A stretch of DNA of 64,000 nt from Tritonibacter horizontis (lineage in GTDB: Bacteria; Pseudomonadota; Alphaproteobacteria; Rhodobacterales; Rhodobacteraceae). Positions 26,900-36,191 of the stretch are shown piece after piece (position 1 is the first letter of the stretch; each line of letters opens with the position of its first letter). The stretch covers positions 124,001 through 188,000 of the forward strand of contig NZ_LPUY01000138.1 in the NCBI RefSeq assembly GCF_001518015.1, given 5' to 3'. The position numbers were made by a program, and so were the translations under genes. The notes beneath the pieces are model-generated. The model was given only the letters and a program-made list of their open reading frames with translations, had not been told where the DNA came from and did not search any database.

Positions 26900-27703
26900 A
26901 TGACACGCGATGCGCAGGACTGGTTTATGACGGTGGTAGAGGCGCTTGCGGACCCGCAAGGGCAGCGCGTCTGGTCGATCATCGTCTCCTTCCTGGGGGA
27001 CATGGCGCAATCCGATGGGGCGCGTATCAGCAGCGCCGCGCTGACGCGGGTGATAACGCCGATCGGCATCAAACCCGAAGCCATTCGCGTTGCCTTGCAC
27101 CGGCTGAGAAAAGACGGCTGGACCGACAGCGAACGGCTTGGACGTGGCTCGGTTCACTTTCTCACCCCCTTCGGCCGCGCACAGTCGCTGGCCGTCACGC
27201 CGCGCATCTTCAATCGGGCCAGCTGCGCCACAACAGACTGGCATGTGCTGATTGCCGGAACGCCCGCTGGGCTTGAGCTCATGGATGCGATGGAAGCCAA
27301 ATCAACCGATACGCTGGTCCGCATCAATCGCCACACGGGCATCGCGCCCGGCCCTGCCCCCCGTGCGCTCAGCGATCTGTTCGTGATCGACGCCACAATC
27401 GCGGCTGTCCCCGCCTGGCTCCAGACGGAACTGTTTCCGCCTTCACTGCACCGCGCCTGTGCAGCGTTTGATGATGCGTTGCACGGATTTGGTGCGCCAC
27501 CAGTCGAACTGGACCCGCTCCAACGCGCCTGTCTCAGAACCCTGATCGTCCACCGCTGGCGCCGGATTGTTCTCCGTCAGCCTGATCTGCCCGAAAGCTT
27601 TCACCCGGTCGGCTGGCCCGGTGAGGCCTGTCGAAAAAAGGTCTTTGCCATGCTCGACGCGCTGCCGCGCCCGCGCCTCTTGGACCTCGAACAGGCCAGC
27701 TGA
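26900..27703 (+). CDS. PaaX family transcriptional regulator
   Basis: A 267-aa PaaX-like regulator. The N-terminal winged helix is visible in ISSAALTRVITPIGIKPEAIRVALHRLRKDGW, followed by the family's middle domain and a C-terminal region with FDDALHGF and LIVHRWRRIVLRQPDLP. E. coli PaaX represses paa operons and responds to phenylacetyl-CoA. I chose the ATG at 26900; an ATG at 26858 falls inside the hairpin after paaZ. The gene gives the cluster two phenylacetate regulators from different families. Confidence 0.87.
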   Translation: MTRDAQDWFMTVVEALADPQGQRVWSIIVSFLGDMAQSDGARISSAALTRVITPIGIKPEAIRVALHRLRKDGWTDSERLGRGSVHFLTPFGRAQSLAVTPRIFNRASCATTDWHVLIAGTPAGLELMDAMEAKSTDTLVRINRHTGIAPGPAPRALSDLFVIDATIAAVPAWLQTELFPPSLHRACAAFDDALHGFGAPPVELDPLQRACLRTLIVHRWRRIVLRQPDLPESFHPVGWPGEACRKKVFAMLDALPRPRLLDLEQAS

Positions 27704-27816
27704 CCGTCGTTTCCCGATTGCCCCATTCAAACCGGCGACATGACAAGTTGAAAATCCGGAAAAGTCCGTGGACTTAAAAAACTTCTGCCAAACCACTGGT
27801 TTTGACGATTCAACTC

Positions 27817-27845
27817 TTGACCCTATCTGCGGCTTTCCGTACATC
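27817..27845 (+). promoter_or_regulatory. Candidate tRNA-Met promoter
   Basis: TTGACC (27817-27822), 17-base spacer, TACATC (27840-27845). Transcription would begin about ten bases before the mature tRNA 5' end at 27863. The -35 and spacing fit a housekeeping sigma promoter. Confidence 0.6.
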
Positions 27846-27862
27846 GCCTCCACACAGCGAGC

Positions 27863-27939
27863 GGCGGAGTAGCTCAGTTGGTTAGAGCAGCGGAATCATA
27901 ATCCGCGTGTCGGGGGTTCAAGTCCCTCCTCCGCTACCA
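27863..27939 (+). tRNA. tRNA-Met (anticodon CAT)
   Basis: A 77-base cloverleaf with encoded CCA. The acceptor stem GGCGGAG pairs with CTCCGCT (one G-U pair at the end). D-arm GCTC/GAGC, anticodon stem GCGGA/TCCGC with loop ATCATAA (anticodon CAT at 27897-27899) and T-arm GGGGG/CCCTC with TTCAAGT. It lacks the initiator's mismatched first pair and GGG/CCC anticodon stem. It is probably elongator tRNA-Met; a lysidine-modified tRNA-Ile2 also has CAT and cannot be excluded by eye. Confidence 0.95.
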
Positions 27940-28377
27940 AAGCTCACTGTTTTCAAACAGATTTGCAGATCTGTGAATGTTAGGTCCAGTATCCAAACAA
28001 TTTGGACACCAGTGACCGCTGGCAGGGCGTGACGGGTGTCTGGCGCCTCAAAGACTTCAATCGCAAAATTGAAGACCAACTGAACAGGTCTTGTGATCTG
28101 TCAAACCGGACGACGTCGCAACTCGCGCCTACGGCTCTGGAGCGCTGCCGCGCAGGCAAACCATTGCGGATCTCCCAAAGACACCAGCAGGATAGACGCA
28201 TCCGAAGCGACAATAGCGGCCGCCCCACCTGGACAGGTTGCCCCGCCCCGGTCGACCAACGTCCGGACCCGCTGGCCAGATCCTGCACCGCCTAGCCGCT
28301 CCGGCGGGCAATTTTACCTCCAATGCGAGACAAAGATTCCACCGATCCTTAAGGAACGCCGACGTAGGCTCTGGCCT
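27940..28377. other. 438-base gap after tRNA-Met, no gene seen
   Basis: Between the tRNA and the histidine kinase there is no credible coding region. Three small inverted repeats are visible: ACAGAT-N6-ATCTGT (27957-27974), CCAAA-caa-TTTGG (27993-28005) and CTTCAAT-N6-ATTGAAG (28055-28074). The first may mark the 3' end of the tRNA transcript. I found no integrase and no obvious second copy of the tRNA 3' end, so there is no sign of an integrated element. Confidence 0.5.
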
Positions 28378-31152
28378 ATGAGCGTTCAACCTGACCCTTT
28401 TCCGCAAGGCGACTTGCAATCAAAGCTGGCTGCGCTTGACCGCAGGCGGCGGCAGGATGCGCGCGAACTGAAGATCTCTCGCGCGCTTCTGGATGGGATC
28501 CAGGCCATGTGTGACGCAGCGGATCGTGACATGGTCTTTGCAGCGCTGGACGCATTGCTGAAATCCGCGATTGGCGCGAAGGAGATCGCTGTCGTCGGCA
28601 ACAGCATCGAGGGGTTTCTTGACTTGCCGCACCGCGCACCGCGGGTTCTTTTTCCCCAAACCAGCCCGGCGGAACTGGACGCGCAGCAGCTCGATTGGTA
28701 CGCCTCGCCGCGTGATGTCAAAGATCTGCGGCAATGCCGCGATCCGACACCCAGACGGGCCAGTGGAAAAGAGACCGGCAGCCTGATTACGACCCCCCAT
28801 CTGCGGCAGGATGGACAGTTCCTTGCTCTCATGTGCTGGCATCCCAGCGCCGGTTTTTTCGACGCCGGCAAAATCGCAATCCTGGAACGGGTCATCACCC
28901 ATTTCTCGCATGCCCTGCGGGGGTTGCAGGCCGATGACTGTCAGATGCTTCTGGCATCCGTGCTCGAACAAGCCGAAGTGCCGGTGATGCTGGTTGATCC
29001 CGACCACGGCGGCGGCGAGATTGTTTTTGCAAATCATGCCTTTGAAGAGATGACTGGGCATCGCCTCTCTGATGGGTCCGAGCCGCATCTGATCGCCGCC
29101 CCGCTGCGCCCCGGTATAGATCGGGACGAAATGGAACAGGCGTTGAACGCAGGTCAGCAGGGACGTTTTCGGATCTGGAACACCCGCGGGGACGGCAAAC
29201 CCTTTCTCGACGATATTTCCTTGACCCCGATCCGCAGCAGCAGCGGCACCCTGCGCTATATGATGGTCACGCATTCTGATGTGACCGAGCAGTCGCAGAC
29301 GCAACAAACTGTAAAGCGGCTCGAAAAACGCATTGAATACGCCATGGAAGCGGTCACCAGTGCGATCCTCGCGACAGAGGCCGACGGGACAATCCTATAC
29401 GCAAACAAAGCCATGCAAGGCCTGCTGCGGGAGATGTATGGCCCCGGCCTTCGACAACGCCAGATCATCTCGACCTTTTGCAAATCCATTGATGACGGCC
29501 TTGAAAACCAGGAGGTGACTTGCAAGGACGGCACCGTTTTCCTGATCCGCAGCTTTTACAGCAACGAAGGCGGGCGCGTGATCACCGGGACCGATGTGAC
29601 CGAAATCAAGCGCGCGGAGCGCAAGCTGAAACAGCGTGCCGCAGCCATGGACAGCACCACAGAAGGCATTGCCATCGTCGAACTGGACGCGCGGATCACC
29701 TATGCCAACCCAGCCTTCGCACGCATATTCGGAACGCCGGAGCCGACGGCCGTCCTGAACAAGAACTGGAGCTCGGCCTTTCTGCCCGAAGATGTCGAAG
29801 AACTCTTGCCGGATCTGCAATCAAAGGTCGAAACGGAAGGCAGCGCCCAGATCGAAATGCGGGTCAATCTGGACGGCGACATCCTGAGCTACGAAGTCTG
29901 CGTGACACGCATCGACGATCAGATGCGCATCGTCGTGGCCCGCGACATTACCCGCCGCATCGAATACGAAAACGCCCGCCGGAGCTTTGAGAAAAAGCTG
30001 CACGACTTTGAAAAGAACGAAAGCATCGGTCGCCTCGCAGCTGGTGTTGCACATGATTTCAACAACTTGCTGGCCGTGATCAACGGGCACTCCGCCCTGC
30101 TGAACGAGCGAACGCCGCCCGAAAAAGTACAGCTTTATTCGGCGCGCATAAACGAGGCCTCCTCGCGCGCGGCCAAGATGATCAATCGCTTCCTCGATCT
30201 CGGTATGTCCGCAGACAGCCAAAACATGATCGACCTGCGCAACCTGATGACCGAATCGCAGGACTTGCTGCAAAGCGCCCTCTCCGCCGACACCACCTTC
30301 ACGCTCGAAATGGGCGAGGAGGAGATGGAGATGCTTTGTTATCCGTCGGATCTATTGCGGGTTGCCCTGAATCTGGTGCAAAACGCGCAGGATGCGTTGG
30401 GCGGCAAACCCGGGCAGATCTGCCAATATCTGACGCGTCATACCGGCGCAGACCTGATGGACATGCGGATGGACGTCGGGCCGATAGATCCCGATCTCAG
30501 CTATGCCTGCTATGCCGTCCACGACAGTGGCAGCGGGGTCCCTCCGGAGGTTCGCAAACGCTTGTTTCGGGAACATTGTTCGACCAAGGGGCAGCGTGGC
30601 AGCGGCATCGGCATGATGGCCATCGCCGAAATCATCCGCAGCCACGACGGCGCGATACGTCTTTTGAGCGACATCGACCAAGGAACACGGGTCGAAATAT
30701 ACCTCCCGCTGAGCGACTATTCCGTTGCCCGTGCCAGCGAAGAGGATATTGGCACAGTACGGCTGGACGGTCAGCTGGTGCTCCTGGTTGACGACGACGC
30801 CCAGGTCGCAGAATCGATTGCCGCGTTTCTTGAACGCCTGGGCGCAGAGGTCAGCATTTGCCTGCACCCGGACGAGGCGCTCGCCGCAATCGAAGAAGAC
30901 CCCGGCATGTGGTCGTTTCTGGTTTCGGACTATAACATGCCCGGCCAGAACGGCGGCCAACTTGCACGGGCAGCGAAGACGGCGGATGGAGACCTGCCGA
31001 TTGTAATCGTCACTGCCCTGGCCCGAAAACTGTCGGACCCCAACCTGACGGAAGACGTGATCAATGCGCTACTTGGCAAACCGGTGGACCTGAACGCGCT
31101 GGCGCATCTGATCGCCCAGCATGGACGGTCCCTCTTTGCCAACAACGGCTAA
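28378..31152 (+). CDS. Hybrid sensor histidine kinase with three PAS domains and a receiver
   Basis: A 924-aa cytoplasmic-looking sensor (no transmembrane segment seen). An N-terminal region of about 190 residues is unassigned. PAS-like domains follow near residues 200-310 (VPVMLVDPDHG, FEEMTGHR), 320-430 and 440-540 (EGIAIVELDARITYANPAF). The phosphorylated histidine lies in GVAHDFNNLLAVINGH near residue 559. The ATPase domain has an ALNLVQNAQDALGG N-box and GSGIGMMAI. The C-terminal receiver has LVDDD, VSDYNMPG (phospho-Asp near 850), an Ala-rich switch and GKPVD. The chosen ATG has TAGG upstream. It lies just ahead of the chemoreceptor gene; the output target is unknown. Confidence 0.88.
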   Translation: MSVQPDPFPQGDLQSKLAALDRRRRQDARELKISRALLDGIQAMCDAADRDMVFAALDALLKSAIGAKEIAVVGNSIEGFLDLPHRAPRVLFPQTSPAELDAQQLDWYASPRDVKDLRQCRDPTPRRASGKETGSLITTPHLRQDGQFLALMCWHPSAGFFDAGKIAILERVITHFSHALRGLQADDCQMLLASVLEQAEVPVMLVDPDHGGGEIVFANHAFEEMTGHRLSDGSEPHLIAAPLRPGIDRDEMEQALNAGQQGRFRIWNTRGDGKPFLDDISLTPIRSSSGTLRYMMVTHSDVTEQSQTQQTVKRLEKRIEYAMEAVTSAILATEADGTILYANKAMQGLLREMYGPGLRQRQIISTFCKSIDDGLENQEVTCKDGTVFLIRSFYSNEGGRVITGTDVTEIKRAERKLKQRAAAMDSTTEGIAIVELDARITYANPAFARIFGTPEPTAVLNKNWSSAFLPEDVEELLPDLQSKVETEGSAQIEMRVNLDGDILSYEVCVTRIDDQMRIVVARDITRRIEYENARRSFEKKLHDFEKNESIGRLAAGVAHDFNNLLAVINGHSALLNERTPPEKVQLYSARINEASSRAAKMINRFLDLGMSADSQNMIDLRNLMTESQDLLQSALSADTTFTLEMGEEEMEMLCYPSDLLRVALNLVQNAQDALGGKPGQICQYLTRHTGADLMDMRMDVGPIDPDLSYACYAVHDSGSGVPPEVRKRLFREHCSTKGQRGSGIGMMAIAEIIRSHDGAIRLLSDIDQGTRVEIYLPLSDYSVARASEEDIGTVRLDGQLVLLVDDDAQVAESIAAFLERLGAEVSICLHPDEALAAIEEDPGMWSFLVSDYNMPGQNGGQLARAAKTADGDLPIVIVTALARKLSDPNLTEDVINALLGKPVDLNALAHLIAQHGRSLFANNG

Positions 31153-31259
31153 CGGACGCCGCTCCGACGCGTGGTTTTGCCAGTCGCCACATAAAATATT
31201 AGGACTTCTTCGCGAAAATCAGAGGCTATTGTGCGCTGCCTATACGAAGGAGGCCGAAT

Positions 31260-33533
31260 GTGCCGCTGAAGTCCTCTTCCATTTCGCTCAAACTGAAACT
31301 CCCTTTGCTTATGGTTGCCCTGACCGTTGTGTTTGTCGTCACGGTTTCGTTCCTGATCTATTCCATGGCGGAGCGGAGCATTCGCGAAAATGTTGCAACG
31401 GCGCAGGCATCAAAGGCACGCGCTGGGGCACAGGCGCTGCAATTCAGCATCGGTGCGGCGCAGCGCGATGTGGCCAACCTTGGTGCACTGCCAACGGTCT
31501 TTCGCGCGATGAATAATTTCGAACGCGTGGTCGGCATGATCGAGGACGACGATCCGATCGGCTATATGAAAAAGCACTACGTGAGCGAGAACCCGAATGC
31601 AGCCGATCAGCGTGCGGACCTCGTCGATCCTGGCGATGGGTCCTACTATAGTCAGTCTCATGCTACCTATCACCCGACATTCCTGCAAACCCTTCAACTG
31701 AATGGGTATTCCGACATATATCTGGTCACAACTGCGGGTCTGGTCGTGTATTCCGTCCAAAAACAAGGCGACTTTGCCGAAGACATCGGGGGCGAGCAAC
31801 TGGCAGGCAGCGCGCTCGCCCGGGTGGTGGACGCCGCCTTGGCCACCGAACCCGGAACCGTGGTGACAGAGGATTTTTCACCCTACGCCCCGGCCGACAG
31901 CAATGATGCCTTCCTTGCCTCACCCGTTTTGAACAAAAAGGGCGACCCTGTGGGCGTCATCGTCGTGCGGCTCGGCAGCGATATGGTCTTGAGTGCGCTT
32001 TCGGCAAACCTTGGGGACAAGGCGCATGAAAACATCTTTTTGGTCAGCCCGGATGGGCTTGCCCGCAGTCCAAGCGTCATACCTGATGCTTTCGCCATGC
32101 TTGACCCGCTGCCGGATGCCCCTCACATCGCAGCCGCCCGGGCCAGGGAAAGTGGCCAGTACGAGGATGTGATGACGGCCAGCGGGCATCACGCCACCGC
32201 CGTGGTCCTGCCGCTTGCGCTTGAAGGGTTTGACTGGTCCCTGGTCATGGAAACCGACGTTTCCTCCGCATTTGCGCGGGTTTATCAGATCCGCTGGATG
32301 GTCCTGTCCTTGATTGGCGCCTCTATCGTGGTTTCGATCGGGGTATCCTGGGCTGCGGCAAATCGGGTCACGCGCCCAATCCACAAATTGCGCGACGCGA
32401 CAAACGCACTCAGCAACGAAGATTATGACATTGAAGTCGCAGGCCGCATGCGCGGCGATGAATTTGGCGATCTGGCCCGCAGTCTCGACAGTTTTCGCGA
32501 CAAGCTGAAGCGCGCGGACGACGCCAGTGCCCGTGAAATTGCTGCCCGGTCTGAAACTGATCTGGTTGTAGATGAGATGAGCCAGGCGCTCACCGATCTG
32601 CAGAACGGAAACCTGATCGCCGAAATCGAACGGCCGTTTTCCTCTCATCACGAGGCGTTGCGCGAGAACTACAATCGCAGTTTGCGCAACCTGCGGGACT
32701 CACTGCGTGAAGTTGTCGAAGCAGCCCAGCATGTCGACCGGTTCGCACAGGAACAACGCGCCGCCGCCAATGAAATGGCCGAACGCACGGAAGGCCAGGG
32801 CGCGACGCTGGAAAAAACGGCAACAGCCATGCAGGATCTCACTGAACGGCTGCGCCAAACAGCGGAAAAAGCTGGCGAAGTCGACAACACCATGCGCGGC
32901 ACCCGGCGTCAGGCCGAACAGAGCAACGATGTCGTGCGCTCCGCGGTGGAGGCGATGGACAAGATCCAGCAGGCCTCTGCGGAAATCTCCAAGATCATCT
33001 CCATGATCGACGATATTGCCTTCCAAACCAACCTGTTGGCGCTGAACGCCGGGGTCGAGGCAGCGCGTGCCGGACCGGCCGGCGCCGGGTTCGCTGTTGT
33101 GGCATCCGAGGTTCGCAACCTCGCCCGTCGCGCGTCCGAGGCGGCAGGAGAAATCAAAGCCCTGACCAATGCCAGCGAGGAGCATGTGGCCCATGGTGTT
33201 TCCATGGTCGACCGGGCCGGCGACGCACTCAGCAGCATCATCCAGCAGGTGACATCGGTCAGCGATCTGGTCTCCGAGATCGCAGGCGGTGTGCAACACC
33301 AGTCCAAAGGCCTCGAAGATATCAACACAGCCATTCGGGAACTGGATTCGGTCACACAGCAAAATACGGCAATGGCAGAAGAGGCCTCGGCCTCCAGCCA
33401 GTTGCTCCAGAGCGAGGCAAAAACACTGACCCGTGTCACGGGACGTTTTCAGATCGACCCGTCGATGACCGCGGACGCCCCTGCCACCTGGGCAGATGTC
33501 ACGCCGCAGGACACGGTTCGCCACAGCGGCTGA
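31260..33533 (+). CDS. Methyl-accepting chemotaxis protein
   Basis: A 757-aa chemoreceptor. TM1 lies near residues 13-37, a large periplasmic sensing region (Cache-like) follows, and TM2 lies near 340-362. Then come HAMP (VTRPIHKLRDATNAL), an insert with a second HAMP-like stretch, and the cytoplasmic signalling coiled coil. The hairpin tip reads DDIAFQTNLLALNAGVEAAR near residue 583, followed by GPAGAGFAVVASEV, where many receptors have GEQGRGF. No CheB/CheR-docking pentapeptide is seen at the C-terminus. Start is a GTG at 31260 with a strong AAGGAGG. No che genes are nearby. Confidence 0.93.
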   Translation: MPLKSSSISLKLKLPLLMVALTVVFVVTVSFLIYSMAERSIRENVATAQASKARAGAQALQFSIGAAQRDVANLGALPTVFRAMNNFERVVGMIEDDDPIGYMKKHYVSENPNAADQRADLVDPGDGSYYSQSHATYHPTFLQTLQLNGYSDIYLVTTAGLVVYSVQKQGDFAEDIGGEQLAGSALARVVDAALATEPGTVVTEDFSPYAPADSNDAFLASPVLNKKGDPVGVIVVRLGSDMVLSALSANLGDKAHENIFLVSPDGLARSPSVIPDAFAMLDPLPDAPHIAAARARESGQYEDVMTASGHHATAVVLPLALEGFDWSLVMETDVSSAFARVYQIRWMVLSLIGASIVVSIGVSWAAANRVTRPIHKLRDATNALSNEDYDIEVAGRMRGDEFGDLARSLDSFRDKLKRADDASAREIAARSETDLVVDEMSQALTDLQNGNLIAEIERPFSSHHEALRENYNRSLRNLRDSLREVVEAAQHVDRFAQEQRAAANEMAERTEGQGATLEKTATAMQDLTERLRQTAEKAGEVDNTMRGTRRQAEQSNDVVRSAVEAMDKIQQASAEISKIISMIDDIAFQTNLLALNAGVEAARAGPAGAGFAVVASEVRNLARRASEAAGEIKALTNASEEHVAHGVSMVDRAGDALSSIIQQVTSVSDLVSEIAGGVQHQSKGLEDINTAIRELDSVTQQNTAMAEEASASSQLLQSEAKTLTRVTGRFQIDPSMTADAPATWADVTPQDTVRHSG

Positions 33534-33633
33534 CACCGATAAAACGAGGGCCGCAACAGATCGCGGCTCTCGAACGATGTACACAAAACCTATCTTTCCG
33601 TTACAAAGGGGCAGCCAAATATGGCGGCGCAAA

Positions 33634-33653
33634 AACTTTGCGCACGTAAATTT
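33634..33653. promoter_or_regulatory. Candidate autoregulatory operator before the LacI gene
   Basis: Degenerate palindrome AACTTTGCGC/ACGTAAATTT followed by TTGACC, 74 bases before the LacI-family start. It resembles the 20-bp operator ahead of smoE (34787-34806), which also runs into TTTGATTG. A repressor binding both sites would regulate itself and the operon. Confidence 0.5.
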
Positions 33654-33726
33654 TTGACCTGATAAACCCCGGCAGAAAGCGCAGGTTGCCAACACGCCTG
33701 CAGCAAAGGGGCACGAAAGGATCGCC

Positions 33727-34758
33727 ATGAAGAGCGACAGGATCCGCAATATGGAAGAACTCGCGAACGTCAGCGGGATCTCTCGTCCGACCCTTTCGAA
33801 ATACTTCAACGACCCGGAGAGCGTCCGCAACTCGACGCGCAAGAAGATCGAAGAGGCGTTGGAGACCTACCACTACCGCCCCAATATCTACGCCATGAAC
33901 CAGAACCGTCGGTTGACCAAAAATATTGGCATCGTCGTCCCCTATCTGGCAGATCCCTTCTTTGCAGAGATCGCACGGGTGATTGAAAATCTGGTCATCG
34001 AAGGGGGGTTCCGCCCGATCCTGCTCAGCTCTCACGGCGACACACAGCAAGAGATCGAAAACCTCAATTCATTGCAGTCGATCCGCCCGGCCGGGGTATT
34101 GATGGCGCCGCTTGGGCGCAGCTCGGACATTGCCGCCGCCGAGCGGTTCTGCGCCGAGGTTCCCACCGTACTGTTCGACAATTCCATCGGCGATCTGGGC
34201 GAGGCTTTCTTCGGGCTCGACAACCCTCAAAGTGTTGGAATTATGGTAGAATATCTCTGCCAAACCGGCGAACCACCGGTTTTCTTCGAGATGAAAACCC
34301 CCACGAACCCAAACGCCTACAAACGCCGGAATTCGTACATAGAGACGATGGAACGCTTGGGGCAGACACCGCAGCTCATCCAGGTGGATGGCGATACTTG
34401 GGATTTTGAACAGATCGGATATCAGGGCGGGCTGGAGACGATTCAACGGCGCAAATTGTCCTCCAACACGGTTCTATGTTCGAATGACCGTCTGGCGATC
34501 GGCTTTCTGGCGGCGGCCTACGAATGTGGGCTTCGGGTTGGTCGGGGAAACAGCTTTGCCCTGCGCGTCGCGGGCCATGACGACCACCCCTATGCTCGGT
34601 TCACCTGCCCGCCGCTGACGACCGTTGCGCAGGATTACGCCGCGATTGCCACAAAGAGCGTGGAGGCGATTCTCTCGCTGATCGAATCAGAAGAACGTGC
34701 CGTTTCCCGCGTTACGACCCTGTTTTCCGGCAAGCTGATTGAAAGGGCATCCGCCTAA
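33727..34758 (+). CDS. LacI family regulator of the sorbitol/mannitol operon
   Basis: A 343-aa LacI-type regulator. The N-terminal helix-turn-helix and hinge read MEELANVSGISRPTLSKYF then STRKKIEEALETYHYRPN. The rest is a sugar-binding core (NIGIVVPYLADPFFAEIAR; CSNDRLAIGFLAA near the C-terminal end). It starts 118 bases before smoE in the same direction, and a perfect palindrome lies in that gap. It most likely senses a hexitol and controls the smo genes. The ATG at 33727 has GAAAGGA upstream. Confidence 0.9.
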   Translation: MKSDRIRNMEELANVSGISRPTLSKYFNDPESVRNSTRKKIEEALETYHYRPNIYAMNQNRRLTKNIGIVVPYLADPFFAEIARVIENLVIEGGFRPILLSSHGDTQQEIENLNSLQSIRPAGVLMAPLGRSSDIAAAERFCAEVPTVLFDNSIGDLGEAFFGLDNPQSVGIMVEYLCQTGEPPVFFEMKTPTNPNAYKRRNSYIETMERLGQTPQLIQVDGDTWDFEQIGYQGGLETIQRRKLSSNTVLCSNDRLAIGFLAAAYECGLRVGRGNSFALRVAGHDDHPYARFTCPPLTTVAQDYAAIATKSVEAILSLIESEERAVSRVTTLFSGKLIERASA

Positions 34759-34786
34759 GGGATTGAGAATCCAAACAATCAATCAT

Positions 34787-34806
34787 AATTTTACGCGCGT
34801 AAAATT
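34787..34806. promoter_or_regulatory. LacI-type operator before smoE, 20-bp perfect palindrome
   Basis: AATTTTACGC/GCGTAAAATT is a perfect 20-bp inverted repeat with a central CG, the usual layout of LacI-family sites. It is flanked by a wider CAATCA...TGATTG pair. A TTGACC box (34812-34817), a possible -35, begins five bases further on, so bound repressor would block polymerase. Confidence 0.75.
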
Positions 34807-34876
34807 TTTGATTGACCAAACCTTAAGCATCCCACTACCGTGTCTGCACAACATCCAGACATCAGGGAGGATTAGG

Positions 34877-36178
34877 ATGTACTCGAAGTACGCTTTTCGG
34901 GCGGCGGCGACGCTGTCGCTTCTCATGACGTCTTCAGCCTTTGCAGAAACGATAACCATTGCGACCGTGAACAACGGCGACATGATTCGCATGCAAGGTC
35001 TGACAGACGATTTCACCGCAAAAACCGGCCATGACGTCGAGTGGGTTACACTCGAAGAAAACGTTCTGCGCCAACGTGTTACCACGGACATCACCACAAA
35101 CGGTGGTCAGTTCGACATCATGACCATTGGCATGTACGAAACGCCGATCTGGGGTAAGAACGGCTGGCTTGTGCCACTGAACGATCTGCCGGCAGATTAT
35201 GACGTCGACGACATCCTGCCCGCCATGCGCGGCGGGTTGAGCTATGACGGGACGCTTTATGCGGCACCGTTCTATGGCGAAAGCTCCATGATCATGTATC
35301 GCACCGACCTGATGGAAAAGGCCGGTCTGGAGATGCCCGAAGCCCCGACCTGGGAATTCGTCGCAAATGCCGCGCGTGCCATGACCGACAAAGACAACGA
35401 GATCTATGGCATCTGCCTGCGCGGCAAAGCAGGCTGGGGCGAGAACATGGCCTTCCTGACCGCGACCTCCAACGCCTTTGGCGCGCGCTGGTTCGACGAC
35501 AACTGGACGGCGCAATTCGATAGCAAGGAATGGGCCGACACCCTGAACTTCTACATCGACCTGATGAACGATGCGGGCCCTCCGGGTGCCTCCAACAACG
35601 GGTTCAACGAAAACCTGTCGCTGTTCCAGCAGGGCAAATGCGGCATGTGGATCGACGCCACTGTGGCGGCGTCTTTCGTGACCAACCCGGACGATTCCAG
35701 CGTCGCGGACAAGGTTGACTTCGCCCTCGCACCCGATACCGGGCTGGAGCGTCGCAGCAACTGGCTCTGGGCCTGGGCATTGGGCATTCCTGCCGGAACC
35801 CAGAAAGAAGGCCCCGCCAAGGAATTCATCCAGTGGGCGACATCCAAGGACTACATCGAACTTGTCGCCGAGAACGAAGGTTGGGCGAATGTGCCTCCGG
35901 GTGCGCGGACCTCGCTGTATGAGAACCCGAACTATCAGGAAGTGCCGTTTGCGGAAATGACGCTGAAGTCGATCCAATCCGCAGACCCGCTCAACCCGAC
36001 GGTTGAACCGGTGCCCTATGTTGGCGTCCAATTCGTCGCCATCCCGGAATTTGCGGGCATCGCGTCGCAAGTGGGCCAAGAGTTCTCTGCCGCTCTGGCC
36101 GGTCAGCAGACCGCCGAGGAAGCACTGGAAAAAGCGCAGGCTCTGACCACTGAAGAGATGGAAGCCGCCGGCTACTAA
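34877..36178 (+). CDS. smoE: Sorbitol/mannitol ABC transporter binding protein
   Basis: A 433-aa periplasmic binding protein (family 1) for hexitols. It has a signal peptide (ending SAFAE near residue 23) and a mature N-terminus ITIATVNNGDMIRMQGLT, typical of SmoE/MtlE. Later segments are YGESSMIMYRTDLME and WLWAWALGIPAGTQKEGP. It starts with GGGAGG a few bases before the ATG. The genes that follow encode two permeases, an ATPase and two polyol dehydrogenases, which supports sorbitol/mannitol as substrate. An intrinsic terminator lies just after the stop. Confidence 0.93.
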   Translation: MYSKYAFRAAATLSLLMTSSAFAETITIATVNNGDMIRMQGLTDDFTAKTGHDVEWVTLEENVLRQRVTTDITTNGGQFDIMTIGMYETPIWGKNGWLVPLNDLPADYDVDDILPAMRGGLSYDGTLYAAPFYGESSMIMYRTDLMEKAGLEMPEAPTWEFVANAARAMTDKDNEIYGICLRGKAGWGENMAFLTATSNAFGARWFDDNWTAQFDSKEWADTLNFYIDLMNDAGPPGASNNGFNENLSLFQQGKCGMWIDATVAASFVTNPDDSSVADKVDFALAPDTGLERRSNWLWAWALGIPAGTQKEGPAKEFIQWATSKDYIELVAENEGWANVPPGARTSLYENPNYQEVPFAEMTLKSIQSADPLNPTVEPVPYVGVQFVAIPEFAGIASQVGQEFSAALAGQQTAEEALEKAQALTTEEMEAAGY

Positions 36179-36191
36179 GCTCCTCCTCCTG

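Noticed and set aside
27720-27800. Inverted repeat AAGTCCGTGGACTT near the tRNA as an attachment site
   Set aside because: A 12-14 base palindrome with no integrase or direct repeat nearby is too weak a sign.
33546-33574. Hairpin after the chemoreceptor gene as an intrinsic terminator
   Set aside because: A 9-bp stem exists, but there is no T-run on the downstream side.
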